This document shows, piece after piece, positions 1-7,110 of a stretch of 64,000 nt of DNA. Location of the stretch: the NCBI GenBank assembly GCA_019323015.1, contig JAHWHY010000001.1:50908-114907 (forward strand), in the 5' to 3' direction. The notes beneath the pieces are model-generated. The model made no database searches, had not been told where the DNA came from, and saw only the letters and a program-made list of their open reading frames with translations. The first letter of the stretch is position 1. Every line of letters begins with the position of its first letter. The DNA is from Candidatus Woesearchaeota archaeon (GTDB lineage: Archaea; Nanobdellota; Nanobdellia; Woesearchaeales; ARS49). Both the position numbers and the translations under genes were made by a program.

Positions 1-202
1 TCTTGATTTCAGCACCAACAATAACTTCAAAATCCTTATCCTTATTGAGCTTTTTTGTTTCCAGACCGCCTTTAATCGTATTATGGTCTGTAACCGCAAT
101 GCCATTCAAGCCTCTTTTCTTTGCAACCTGCAGAAGTTTCTTAGGCCTGATTCTAGAACAACTTGAGTGATAAGTGTGGATATGAAGGTCGTATTTTTTC
201 AT
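1..202 (-). CDS. PHP-domain protein, partial (N-terminus only)
   Basis: Only the first 67 or so residues are visible; the frame leaves the window at the left edge. The start MKKYDLHIHTYHS followed by GIAVTDHN near residue 40 is the metal-binding N-terminal signature of the PHP (polymerase and histidinol phosphatase) fold, where the two His of HIHT and the later D-H pair bind catalytic metals. Such proteins are phosphoesterases, stand-alone or attached to other domains, and the missing C-terminus prevents a finer call. It is the last visible gene of a minus-strand run that starts with the helicase at 2960. Confidence 0.8.
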   Translation of the reverse strand, partial: MKKYDLHIHTYHSSCSRIRPKKLLQVAKKRGLNGIAVTDHNTIKGGLETKKLNKDKDFEVIVGAEIK

Positions 203-262
203 TACAATAAATATTATTTGATTGCTTTATAAAAGTTGCTTTGTTTTTGCGAAGCAAACTGA

Positions 263-823
263 TTAAGACATCCTTCCAAATATTTCTAGAATTTTATTAC
301 AATTTTCTTCTGCTTCTTTAATGCAATCAGGAAAAGTAAGATGCTTTCTTTTTTGCTCCATTTTTTCTATTACTTTATCAACAGCTTCTTTAAAAGGAAC
401 TTGCCTAAATCCTAGTTCGTGTAACCAAATTAAACTGCCTTCAACAGTTACAAACTTAAAACACTCTGCATTCTTTACGACTTCTGCTATTTTTGATTTG
501 GTTGGAACTTTACCGTGATGTGCTTCAATTGAATTTAAAATTATTTCTTGCTCTTTTTTATTAACATTCCATTCGTCCAAATACTTTTTCACAAAATCAG
601 AGCTTAGTTTTGGATGATTTTTTTGTATTTCTCCTTTCCAAATAGGGCTAAAAATAGTATGCGCAAGATACAAAGAAGTTAATACTAATCGTTCATCAAT
701 ACCCTCTTTTTTAGAAAGTTCCTTGCCTTTTTTGATTATAATTTCTGTTAATAACCAGGGAGGCGCTTTATTCTTTTGAGTTTGCTTGCGCATTAACTCT
801 CTTGATAGATTTACAATATTCAT
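263..823 (-). CDS. HD-domain family protein with altered HD motif
   Basis: A 186-residue soluble protein. Residues about 70-103, running from NHPKLSS to EAHHG, match the second half of HD-superfamily phosphohydrolases, with the terminal helix His-His-Gly pair at 102-103. The central motif that usually reads LLHDIG appears as LYLAHTIF (residues 51-58), so the metal-binding Asp is replaced by Thr. HD proteins hydrolyse nucleotides or cyclic nucleotides; the altered motif makes catalysis uncertain. It lies between the PHP gene and the MnmC-like gene on the same strand. Substrate unknown. Confidence 0.55.
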   Translation of the reverse strand: MNIVNLSRELMRKQTQKNKAPPWLLTEIIIKKGKELSKKEGIDERLVLTSLYLAHTIFSPIWKGEIQKNHPKLSSDFVKKYLDEWNVNKKEQEIILNSIEAHHGKVPTKSKIAEVVKNAECFKFVTVEGSLIWLHELGFRQVPFKEAVDKVIEKMEQKRKHLTFPDCIKEAEENCNKILEIFGRMS

Positions 824-868
824 CGTAAATGTAATAAAATTAGTTTAAATAAAAAGGTTTGGGTGCAT

Positions 869-1552
869 TTATTCTTGCACACTAGCGATAGTAGCAGGCC
901 CTCTCCTGCCAAGCACAGGCCCGTCTTCAACAGTGAAGCCAACTGCTTTCATGTTGTCTCTAACAATCCTTGCACAGGAATATGTTGTTAATATTGCACC
1001 AGGCTTCATGACATTCTTTACATCTTGGAAGAATTCTTTTGTCCAGAGCTCTGGGCAAACTTTTGGGGAAAAAGGGTCGAAAAAGACTGCATCAACTTTT
1101 TCATTTAATTCTTTTATACTAACTCTTGCGTCAGCAACTAAAATCTTTATCTTTACTCTTGGATCACTTTTATCCCCTTTTATAACATCGTAATACTTAA
1201 ACGGAGGATTTAATTTTTTCATCTCATCAAGAATTTTTTGGTCATTTTCCAAGCCAATAATCTCAATCTTACAATCAGGATTTGCTTCCAAAGCAACTTC
1301 AATCGCTGCTGCACTATTATAGCCAACACCAAAACAGACATCAAGAATCACGATTTTTCCTTTCTTAGTTAATTCAGCTATCTTACAAGGCTTTACAAAC
1401 TTTTCAAAACTTTCTTCAACAGCACCTTTTGTAGAGTGATAGTGCTCCTGGTACTTCTCATTGAACAAAGTTATTGAGCTGTCCTCTGTTATCTTTTGCT
1501 TCAATCTTTTCACCAACCTGCTCTTTAATATCATGCGCAATCTTCTTGCCAA
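869..1552 (-). CDS. MnmC-like SAM-dependent methyltransferase (DUF752)
   Basis: Rossmann-fold methyltransferase of 227 residues. Motif I is IVILDVCFGVGYNSA (67-81), an acidic end of beta-2 lies in GLENDQ (100-105), and the catalytic-loop region reads FFDPFSPK (157-164). The segment ITLFNEKYQEHYHS (27-40) is the characteristic opening of the MnmC2/DUF752 family, which methylates 5-aminomethyl-uridine at tRNA position 34. The first Met lies 95 nt inside the helicase gene; a GTG at 1513 would shorten the overlap and start close to the family consensus, so it is a credible alternative. Probably co-transcribed with the upstream helicase. Confidence 0.8.
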   Translation of the reverse strand: MARRLRMILKSRLVKRLKQKITEDSSITLFNEKYQEHYHSTKGAVEESFEKFVKPCKIAELTKKGKIVILDVCFGVGYNSAAAIEVALEANPDCKIEIIGLENDQKILDEMKKLNPPFKYYDVIKGDKSDPRVKIKILVADARVSIKELNEKVDAVFFDPFSPKVCPELWTKEFFQDVKNVMKPGAILTTYSCARIVRDNMKAVGFTVEDGPVLGRRGPATIASVQE

Positions 1553-2960
1553 GCAAGCCCTCTAAAACCTCAAGCTTAGCTCTCCTGACTGCACCTAAAT
1601 CCTTTATTCCCTGCTTGAACATCTTTCTAGCTCTCATACGGCCAACATTCTTTAATCTCAATAAAGGAATTAATTCTTCCTTAGCACCGTGCTTTAACCT
1701 GAACCGCAACTTTGTAATGTCTTTAAGCAAGAACTGCTGCTGGTCAATCCTTGCAATTTCAAATAAGGCATATAACAACCAATTAGCTCTCTCTAATTTT
1801 GCTCTTGTCTCTCCAGGCCGAACATCATAATTTTCTAACAAGTAAACATCATCTTTCTCCTCAATCCAATCATCAAGCATCAAGGCAGTCTTAAAAGCAT
1901 TAAGATAAGAATCATATTCTGGCTCAAACATGTTTGGCTCTTTATCAATCATGTAGGTTTCTTGTTTTGCAATAGCTTCTTGAATCAAGTCATACTCCTT
2001 AACTTTAACCCTTAACAAAGGCCACATCTCCAGAGTATTGCATACAAGCAGCAAAAGAGATAACGGCTTGAGCTTCACTTCTTTAGCTCTCTGCAGGCAT
2101 TCCAAGAAATGATTTGCTGTCAAAGGATCAACGTATAACTCAGCGATTCTCCTGCCTAACAAAGTTGCCCTGTATTTGTTATCCAAGAACTGAATAAATG
2201 TCCAGTTTTCTAAAAGTTTAAGCATTTTGTTTATGTTTTTCTTCAGCTTATCCATATCCTTGAACTGATAAGCCCAAAAAGTCTGGCCAAAAAAATCATA
2301 GATTTGTTCTTTTGATTGAATAACTTTAGTTGAAATCAATGAAAGCAGATAAGTTCTTAAAACAGGCTCAACAGCCAATTTTGAAAAAATATCCTCTGGC
2401 TCGCCTAAAACAAACTTTTCATAAACAGAATCTTTCTCAGCATCAGAACTTGTCGTAACAATAGCTTCTCCATGAGCATCAAAAGAAGGCCTTCCTGCCC
2501 TGCCAGCCATCTGAAGATATTCTAAGACAGGAATAGGCTGCATGCCCCTGCTTGTGAACCTTGTTACATCTCTTATTATTGCTCTGAAAGCAGGAAGATC
2601 AACACCGGCTGCCAATGTTGGCGTGCAGCAGATGATTTTTATTTTTCCTTCCCTAAAATTAGACTCAATCAATTCTTTTTGTTTTGCATGCAAACCAGCA
2701 TGATGAAACGCAATACCTGCTTTCAAGCATTTAGCCAGTCTCTCGCACTGCTTTGTAGGCTTGCTCAAAGCTTTTTTTGCTTTTTCAGAAATATCAGATA
2801 AATCCACATTCTTTATTTTCTTGCTGATCTCTTCTGCAGATTTTTCAGCAGAACGCTTTGTATTCACAAAAACCAAAGCCTGCTTATTCTTGCTGATAGT
2901 ATCTAAAGCTAAATCAATAACAGGAGCTCCTGATTTTTCCTCTACTTTTAAGCTAGGCAT
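1458..2960 (-). CDS. hel308: Hel308-type helicase lacking the RecA1 motor domain
   Basis: The 500 residues match the C-terminal two thirds of the archaeal repair helicase Hel308: motif IV region ALVFVNT (28-34), AFHHAGL (84-90), motif V TPTLAAGVDLPAF (113-125), motif VI QMAGRAGRP (150-158), then winged-helix, ratchet and a C-terminal helix-hairpin region. Family members have about 700 residues; Walker A, DEAH and motifs Ia and III are absent. The frame upstream of the Met has a TGA at 3033-3035 and no motor-domain motifs. A TATA-like box 20-31 bp upstream fits a real leaderless start. It is either one half of a split gene whose partner is elsewhere, or a truncated remnant; the long intact frame favours function. 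Confidence 0.85.
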   Translation of the reverse strand: MPSLKVEEKSGAPVIDLALDTISKNKQALVFVNTKRSAEKSAEEISKKIKNVDLSDISEKAKKALSKPTKQCERLAKCLKAGIAFHHAGLHAKQKELIESNFREGKIKIICCTPTLAAGVDLPAFRAIIRDVTRFTSRGMQPIPVLEYLQMAGRAGRPSFDAHGEAIVTTSSDAEKDSVYEKFVLGEPEDIFSKLAVEPVLRTYLLSLISTKVIQSKEQIYDFFGQTFWAYQFKDMDKLKKNINKMLKLLENWTFIQFLDNKYRATLLGRRIAELYVDPLTANHFLECLQRAKEVKLKPLSLLLLVCNTLEMWPLLRVKVKEYDLIQEAIAKQETYMIDKEPNMFEPEYDSYLNAFKTALMLDDWIEEKDDVYLLENYDVRPGETRAKLERANWLLYALFEIARIDQQQFLLKDITKLRFRLKHGAKEELIPLLRLKNVGRMRARKMFKQGIKDLGAVRRAKLEVLEGLLGKKIAHDIKEQVGEKIEAKDNRGQLNNFVQ

Positions 2961-2979
2961 ATTTAGAATAAGCCAGGAA

Positions 2980-2991
2980 CTATTTAAATAG
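2980..2991 (-). promoter_or_regulatory. TATA-like element upstream of the truncated Hel308 gene
   Basis: The 12-bp palindromic AT-rich box CTATTTAAATAG is centred about 26 bp upstream of the ATG at 2960, the spacing expected of an archaeal TATA box driving a leaderless transcript. It supports the annotated start. Confidence 0.5.
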
Positions 2992-3012
2992 GTTGTGGGA
3001 AGATGGCCAGTG

Positions 3013-3125
3013 CAAACTTTTGAAAAGTTTGATCAAAGCGCTCGTTGTTCGTACTCGAGAAGCAATCTATGGGATATTTGCTCACGCAAATATGCGTTCA
3101 ACCCTTCTCTCGCACTCACAATGTC
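3013..3125. repeat. Cluster of intergenic inverted repeats
   Basis: The roughly 300-bp stretch 2961-3286 carries no convincing gene. It holds a hairpin at 3013-3031 (CAAACTT with AAGTTTG), a perfect 8-bp stem ATATTTGC/GCAAATAT at 3074-3093 with a 4-nt loop, and an imperfect outer pairing of CGAGAAG with CTTCTCTCG around it. Further on, GCGCTAC/GTAGCGC pair around 3185-3205. The rest is AT-rich and contains the upstream region of the tRNA-Ile gene. Confidence 0.5.
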
Positions 3126-3286
3126 GTGCGTACGGCAAAAGCATAACTTTTATAAAACAAATTTTTAAAAAAATTTGATAAAAACAAGCGCTACATAAGG
3201 TAGCGCAGGCGAATTTGCTTTAAACAGGATGTTTCGCACAAAGCATAAGTTTTATAAAATAAACCTTGTTTTCTGAGGGTAGCATT

Positions 3287-3437
3287 GGGCCTGTAGCTTA
3301 GCCTGGTGGAGCGCACGACTGATAAATTCAAGTTCGCGAATCTTCTTCGGGAGATTCACCATTGAAGACCATGTCTCCAGTGACTGAACAAGAATTCACA
3401 AATCGTGAGGTCCGGAGTTCAAATCTCCGCAGGCCCA
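3287..3437 (+). tRNA. tRNA-Ile (GAU) with a 77-nt canonical intron
   Basis: Acceptor stem GGGCCTG/CAGGCCC, D-arm GCTT/GAGC, anticodon stem CACGA/TCGTG, loop CTGATA+A with anticodon GAT at 3321-3323, five-base variable region, T-arm CGGAG-TTCAAAT-CTCCG and discriminator A at 3437; CCA is not encoded. The two halves of the anticodon loop are separated by an intron at about 3325-3401, between positions 37 and 38, the usual archaeal site. AATTC and GAATT near the two junctions can pair to form the helix of a bulge-helix-bulge substrate for the splicing endonuclease. The intron contains an internal GAATCT/AGATTC hairpin. Confidence 0.92.
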
Positions 3438-3491
3438 TCAATATTTTTTGTCAAAAACTTTAAAAAGCAACAAAATCCAGAGTTAAATAAG

Positions 3492-4631
3492 ATGGGAAAT
3501 TACGTAATTGCAGTTGATACACTGGGCGGAGATCCTTATATAGTAGGATTAGACGGGAAGCCCAGACAGCAGCCAGTTGTTGAGAGAGCTGTAAAAGGTT
3601 CTGTCGCTGCGCTTAATGAACAAGAAAACATTGAACTTGTTCTTATTGGCAAGGAGGATGCTATTCAAGAAGAATTGGATGAACAGGAAGTTAAAGTTCC
3701 AGTTCATATTGAACCTGCGGAAATTTATTTTGATTCACAGAATCTTTCTGGCAGTTCTTTGAACAAGCTTATAGATGGTATTGGAAAAGATTTTGACGGC
3801 GGATTGACCATCGGAGACACAACTAAAATAATACAGCACATTGCTGGAAAGCTTCATGATTTTGCAATGCCTAATGTAGACCAGTTACCTCTTGCAGAAT
3901 TTATCAAGGTGAGAGATGCAGCAGACAAAGTGCTATACTTAGACATGGGTGCGAACATGGTTTGCAGAGCGCATCACCTTTATCAATTTGCACAGATGGC
4001 AAGAATAGTCCTAACTGAAAGAGAGGGCATAGTAGCTCCAAAAATAGGCATATTAACAGTCGGCTCAGAGGTATACAAAGGAAATGGATTAGTCAGAAAA
4101 ACAATGGAACTTTGCGAAGCTGCAGGAATAGAAACAATAGATGCCAGCAGAGCAGAACCAAGAGATGCAGAACTAAGCAAGGTTAATGCAATCGTGACGG
4201 ATGGGCACACAGGAAACCTTCTGCTTAAAGCACTGGAAGCAAAAGCAGAGACAATCTTAGGGTATACAAAACAATTTATTTCAGATTATGTTCAAGCAGT
4301 TATTAAAGAATACCAAACCTTAGTTGAGCAGGGAGAAATGCAACCCGCACCTGAATTAATTGAAAAATTAAAAGAGCTTCCACGCGATGTAATGGGAAGA
4401 CTAATACAATTTTTTGCTTTTGAAGGATACGGGGCTGCAACACTTCACGGCCTGAGATCCCGTTCGCAATACAGAAGCGCAATACTGAAAAAAGGACACG
4501 GAGTATCTGACGCAAATGCATTTCGCAGCGCAGTATTAAGTTGCAGAGCAGAAGCTATAAGTGGTTTGACAGAAAGAATGCAAGATTATTTCACAAGTGA
4601 ATACAAGTTGCCTAAGAAGAAGCGTGCTTGA
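3492..4631 (+). CDS. plsX: PlsX-like phosphate acyltransferase
   Basis: The 379-residue product carries the PlsX signatures in order: N-terminal IAVDTLGGD (6-14), LDMGANMVCRAHHLYQFA in mid-protein, GILTVGSEVYKGN and VTDGHTGNLLLK. In bacteria PlsX makes acyl-phosphate from acyl-ACP for phosphatidic acid synthesis; the lysine and asparagine of the KGN and TGN motifs, linked to its active site, are kept. The gene is about 50 residues longer than typical PlsX, mostly at the C-terminus. The start is set at the ATG at 3492 because an upstream frame extension runs into the tRNA gene. It lies alone between two tRNA genes and palindromic DNA, a setting compatible with acquisition by transfer. Confidence 0.85.
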   Translation: MGNYVIAVDTLGGDPYIVGLDGKPRQQPVVERAVKGSVAALNEQENIELVLIGKEDAIQEELDEQEVKVPVHIEPAEIYFDSQNLSGSSLNKLIDGIGKDFDGGLTIGDTTKIIQHIAGKLHDFAMPNVDQLPLAEFIKVRDAADKVLYLDMGANMVCRAHHLYQFAQMARIVLTEREGIVAPKIGILTVGSEVYKGNGLVRKTMELCEAAGIETIDASRAEPRDAELSKVNAIVTDGHTGNLLLKALEAKAETILGYTKQFISDYVQAVIKEYQTLVEQGEMQPAPELIEKLKELPRDVMGRLIQFFAFEGYGAATLHGLRSRSQYRSAILKKGHGVSDANAFRSAVLSCRAEAISGLTERMQDYFTSEYKLPKKKRA

Positions 4632-4666
4632 TTTCTAACGGTATAAAAATATACGCCCCCTGAGCC

Positions 4667-4748
4667 AATCAAATTTTTAAAAAAAGTTGACAAAAATCAA
4701 AGATTTTTGGCAACCTCAAAAATTCTGTGAATTTTTGTAGGTTTGATT
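4667..4748. repeat. Three-way-junction-like palindromic element
   Basis: An outer stem AATCAAA (4667-4673) and TTTGATT (4742-4748) encloses two back-to-back hairpins. The first is GTTG-CAAAAATC / GATTTTTG-CAAC (4686-4714, one 1x1 mismatch, loop AAA); the second is CAAAAATTC / GAATTTTTG (4717-4737, loop TGT). It lies just after plsX and could be a terminator, a cruciform or a small structured RNA. No protein is encoded in 4632-4818. Confidence 0.6.
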
Positions 4749-4818
4749 AAAACAGCGCGACACAAGGCCACGAGTGCGAAGTTTCTTTCTATACTCGAAT
4801 TCGCAGTATTAGAATATA

Positions 4819-4914
4819 CGCCCCCGACCCGATTTGAACGGGTGACCTTGCGGTTTCTAAACTTTTAATATTATAGTTTAACAGCCGCACGCTCTACCAC
4901 TAAGCTACGGGGGC
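4819..4914 (-). tRNA. tRNA-Asn (GUU) with a 24-nt canonical intron
   Basis: Read on the minus strand: acceptor GCCCCCG/CGGGGGC, D-arm AGCTTAGTGGTAGAGC, anticodon stem TGCGG/CCGCA, loop CTGTTA+A with anticodon GTT, T-arm ACCCG-TTCAAAT-CGGGT and discriminator G. The intron at 4855-4878 interrupts the loop between positions 37 and 38, and its ends (AAACT, AGTTT) pair to form a compact bulge-helix-bulge. CCA is not encoded. Confidence 0.93.
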
Positions 4915-4943
4915 AAGCGATTAATGCGAACCTCAGGTTTGAA

Positions 4944-5028
4944 AAGCCCATTCGCGAGTGAGACCTTGCGTCCCACGTCTTTGGATCCTAACCTTTCGTA
5001 AAGGTTAGCCACCTAAGCTACGGGGCTT
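4944..5028 (-). pseudogene. Degenerate tRNA-like sequence
   Basis: Thirty bases upstream of tRNA-Asn on the same strand, the sequence repeats its opening (CCCCGTAGCTTAG, then GGTGG) and its GCAAGGTC segment, with AAGCCC/GGGCTT closing the two ends. A 9-bp perfect hairpin CTAACCTTT/AAAGGTTAG (4988-5008) sits where the anticodon arm would be, and GTGGGAC/GTCTCAC gives a further stem, but the T-loop consensus TTCRA is missing and the acceptor has only about six pairs. It is best read as a decayed tRNA copy; a functional tRNA-like RNA is less likely. Confidence 0.45.
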
Positions 5029-5092
5029 GTGACTTAGGGATAATAGTTGATTTAAATAGTTTTCTGATATCTTGATTACAGAAAGGCCTTTG

Positions 5093-5854
5093 TTATTCTT
5101 TAACATTTAGATTTTCCAGATAGTCTTCAAATTCTTTTGGGTTCATTTTTTCAACAATAACTATTTGTGCAATTGTTTTTACTGGTTTTGGTGTAAGATC
5201 CATCTGCTGTGCTTCTTCCAGTGTTTGTTCTACAGAAGCAGCATAATATTTTTCTGGATATTTATTTATCCGCGAAAGTTCTTGATTAACGTGTTTTTTT
5301 GCAAAAAGCAGTTTGAAGAATGAAGCTCCTTTTGTTTTGATATCTTCTCTTGCAAGTTTCAATGCTTCTTTGCCTGCTTTTTCCTTGTTCTCTTCTGTTA
5401 ACTCAAATTCTATCCACATAGAAGCATAAAATGGCACTACTGCATTAAGATATTTTCTTAAATTTTCCATATCGTCGATACGAATAGATATCAAAGGACT
5501 TGACGAAAACCCCCCAGGATCAGGAGCGCCGTACCCATTACGTGGCGTTGGCTCAATTCCCCCTTCATATTTAATATTTGATTCTTGTATCCCTGCTTCT
5601 GCCAATGCCTGAATTATTTGCTGCATGCTCCTGTTTGTTGCTTTTATCGCACTTTCTTTAGTTGCGGTTATCACACCTATCCTTATGTAAACCAGAGCAT
5701 AATCAGACGGAGTTAATACTTCGCCTTTGCCGATTAATTGAGGAACCTCTATTTCCTGCTCAAACCAAGCCTCTTCTGATTCAGCAGGATAAATCGATCT
5801 GCAGCCTAAAACCAGAAATAACATTATCAGCGAAAATATGATTTTTGTTTTCAT
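5093..5854 (-). CDS. SIMPL-domain (DUF541) lipoprotein
   Basis: A 253-residue protein with an N-terminal signal peptide ending in a lipobox (LFLVLGC, Cys about residue 18), so probably a membrane-anchored lipoprotein facing outward. The body matches the SIMPL/DUF541 fold: a strand around YALVYIRIGV, then KESAIKATNRSMQQIIQAL, then GIQESNIKYEGG, and a later helix KAGKEALKLAREDIKTKG. SIMPL proteins occur in all domains, with unclear roles at the cell envelope. It stands alone, divergent from the Dph2 fragment. Confidence 0.7.
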   Translation of the reverse strand: MKTKIIFSLIMLFLVLGCRSIYPAESEEAWFEQEIEVPQLIGKGEVLTPSDYALVYIRIGVITATKESAIKATNRSMQQIIQALAEAGIQESNIKYEGGIEPTPRNGYGAPDPGGFSSSPLISIRIDDMENLRKYLNAVVPFYASMWIEFELTEENKEKAGKEALKLAREDIKTKGASFFKLLFAKKHVNQELSRINKYPEKYYAASVEQTLEEAQQMDLTPKPVKTIAQIVIVEKMNPKEFEDYLENLNVKE

Positions 5855-5936
5855 TTGTTTGTTTAACAGTGAGCGCTTTTAAATAGTTTTCTAAGTTGGG
5901 GTGCTTCGCATAGACAGTCCTTTTGATTATCAATAG

Positions 5937-5945
5937 TTTTTTAAA
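5937..5945 (+). promoter_or_regulatory. TATA-like element upstream of the Dph2 N-terminal gene
   Basis: TTTTTTAAA is centred about 28 bp before the ATG at 5969, giving a leaderless promoter arrangement. It indicates that the short Dph2 fragment has its own promoter. Confidence 0.4.
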
Positions 5946-5968
5946 CGCTTCAGATATTACTTATTTTT

Positions 5969-6223
5969 ATGGAATATGACCTAGAATTAACGCGGGTTGC
6001 AGAAGAGATAAAGAAAGCAAAGGCTAAACGTGTTTGTGTGCAATTGCCAGATGGATTAAAGCCACAGGCAGAAAAGATTGCAAAAGAACTGAAAGAAAAA
6101 ACAGGAGCAGACATTATTATATGGCTGGGATCTTGCTTTGGAGCATGTGACATTCCAAAACAAGTAGAGGATGTAGGAATAGATTTCTTGATTCAATGGG
6201 GGCATTCTGAATGGAAATCTTGA
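5969..6223 (+). CDS. dph2: Dph2 N-terminal part (split diphthamide synthase)
   Basis: These 84 residues match domain 1 of archaeal Dph2, the radical enzyme that transfers the aminocarboxypropyl group of SAM to a histidine of elongation factor 2. Landmarks are VQLPDGLKP (24-32), GSCFGACD (54-61) with Cys60 equivalent to Cys59 of the Pyrococcus enzyme (a 4Fe-4S ligand), and FLIQWGHSE (73-81). A TGA then ends the frame exactly at the domain boundary, and the frame closes again three codons later. The rest of the enzyme is encoded at 24275-24889. It overlaps the next gene by 13 nt. Confidence 0.88.
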   Translation: MEYDLELTRVAEEIKKAKAKRVCVQLPDGLKPQAEKIAKELKEKTGADIIIWLGSCFGACDIPKQVEDVGIDFLIQWGHSEWKS

Positions 6224-6651
6224 ATTACGCGTTAATTGTATTAGTAGCATCACTTGGCTTAATGTCAGGAAGAATAATTGCCTGGATTGCAAAAGAGGAA
6301 ATAAAGCCAGGAAAGAAATATTTTATTGTTTTGCAGAAAATACTTTTTTGTTTCATTGTATTTTTATTGATGTATTCAAATAAAACAAATGTGCATTACA
6401 CTTGGGTTGGAGCATTGGTCTTGTTTGTTTACTTAAGCTGGTTAAAGAAAATACCAACTTATATTATATCTGCAGTACTTGGTACAGGTATGTATTTAGC
6501 TTCATTAACTGACAACTTCTTGCTGATAAGCGGAGTTATTTTTCTGCATGGGCTTCCAGCAGGCTCATTGATGAAAAACAAGAAAGAAGTGATACTAAAT
6601 ATAGTGGTTTTTCTAGCAGTTGCTGTTGGCTTGTTTTTCCTGTTAAAATAA
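6211..6651 (+). CDS. Small integral membrane protein
   Basis: A 146-residue, strongly hydrophobic protein with about five membrane segments, for example LIVLVASLGLMSG (8-20), ILFCFIVFLLMYS, YTWVGALVLFVYLSW and IVVFLAVAVGLFFLL at the C-terminus. The segment VIFLHGLPAGSLM is the most distinctive part. The ATG lies inside the end of the Dph2 fragment in another frame, so the two are probably translated from one transcript. I do not recognise the family; no functional call is justified. Confidence 0.6.
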   Translation: MEILNYALIVLVASLGLMSGRIIAWIAKEEIKPGKKYFIVLQKILFCFIVFLLMYSNKTNVHYTWVGALVLFVYLSWLKKIPTYIISAVLGTGMYLASLTDNFLLISGVIFLHGLPAGSLMKNKKEVILNIVVFLAVAVGLFFLLK

Positions 6652-6658
6652 CAAAAGA

Positions 6659-6667
6659 TTTATATAC
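6659..6667 (+). promoter_or_regulatory. TATA box upstream of the small surface-protein cluster
   Basis: TTTATATAC lies 49-57 bp before the ATG at 6716. It implies a leader of about 25 nt that contains the GAGGTGA ribosome-binding site at 6705-6710. The third cluster gene has the identical box at 7735-7743. Confidence 0.6.
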
Positions 6668-6715
6668 ACAAACTAATATTATTCTCTTACTAGCTAAAAA
6701 ACTGAGGTGAAAATA

Positions 6716-7099
6716 ATGGACCTAGAAAAAAGTTTTCCTATGACACTTCTAGCAGTCGTGGCTGTTCTAGCAGTTGTTGGAATGGTTATGCTGTATAATA
6801 CTGGAACAACAGGATTAGTTGTCAGAAAATCTCCAATGTATGGAAGAGCAATAGCAACGCCAGAAACAGTAGAGCAAGCAAAAAAAGAAAAAGGTGTGTT
6901 TAATGTCTGGGGCTCTGCAATAGCAGGAGTTAAACCAAGACAATCCTGTTTTGTGTTGACAGTTCAAGGACAGCAGTATGACTTGACAGATGTTCCTGCA
7001 TACATCAGCATGGATGAAATAAATGATTTGACAAAATGCTATCCTTATTTCAGCGTAGAAGACTTATACACAGACAAATATTGCTGTGTAGGTATATGA
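6716..7099 (+). CDS. Small membrane-anchored protein, tandem family copy 1
   Basis: The start is placed at the ATG 9 bp after the ribosome-binding site GAGGTG; an in-frame GTG inside that site is less likely. The 127 residues begin with a single membrane anchor (TLLAVVAVLAVVGMVMLY, about 9-26), followed by a GTTGL linker and an exported domain that ends in the Cys pair YCCVGI, with two more Cys upstream. The layout, one TM helix plus a Cys-containing outer domain with a CC end, recurs in the next genes. It may be a pilin-like or surface component. Family not recognised. Confidence 0.6.
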   Translation: MDLEKSFPMTLLAVVAVLAVVGMVMLYNTGTTGLVVRKSPMYGRAIATPETVEQAKKEKGVFNVWGSAIAGVKPRQSCFVLTVQGQQYDLTDVPAYISMDEINDLTKCYPYFSVEDLYTDKYCCVGI

Positions 7100-7110
7100 G
7101 GTGAAAAAAG

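Noticed and set aside
2993..3178. A 61-residue plus-strand frame upstream of tRNA-Ile
   Set aside because: It runs through the inverted repeats, lacks a ribosome-binding site and has no sensible composition.
3405..3491. N-terminal extension of PlsX starting inside the tRNA-Ile
   Set aside because: It would translate the T-arm of the tRNA; PlsX homology starts at the ATG at 3492.
5969..6223. The Dph2 N-terminal fragment as a frameshift or stop-codon readthrough (selenocysteine or pyrrolysine)
   Set aside because: After the TGA the frame closes three codons later (ITR-stop), the overlapping gene is unrelated, and the missing part is found intact 18 kb away.
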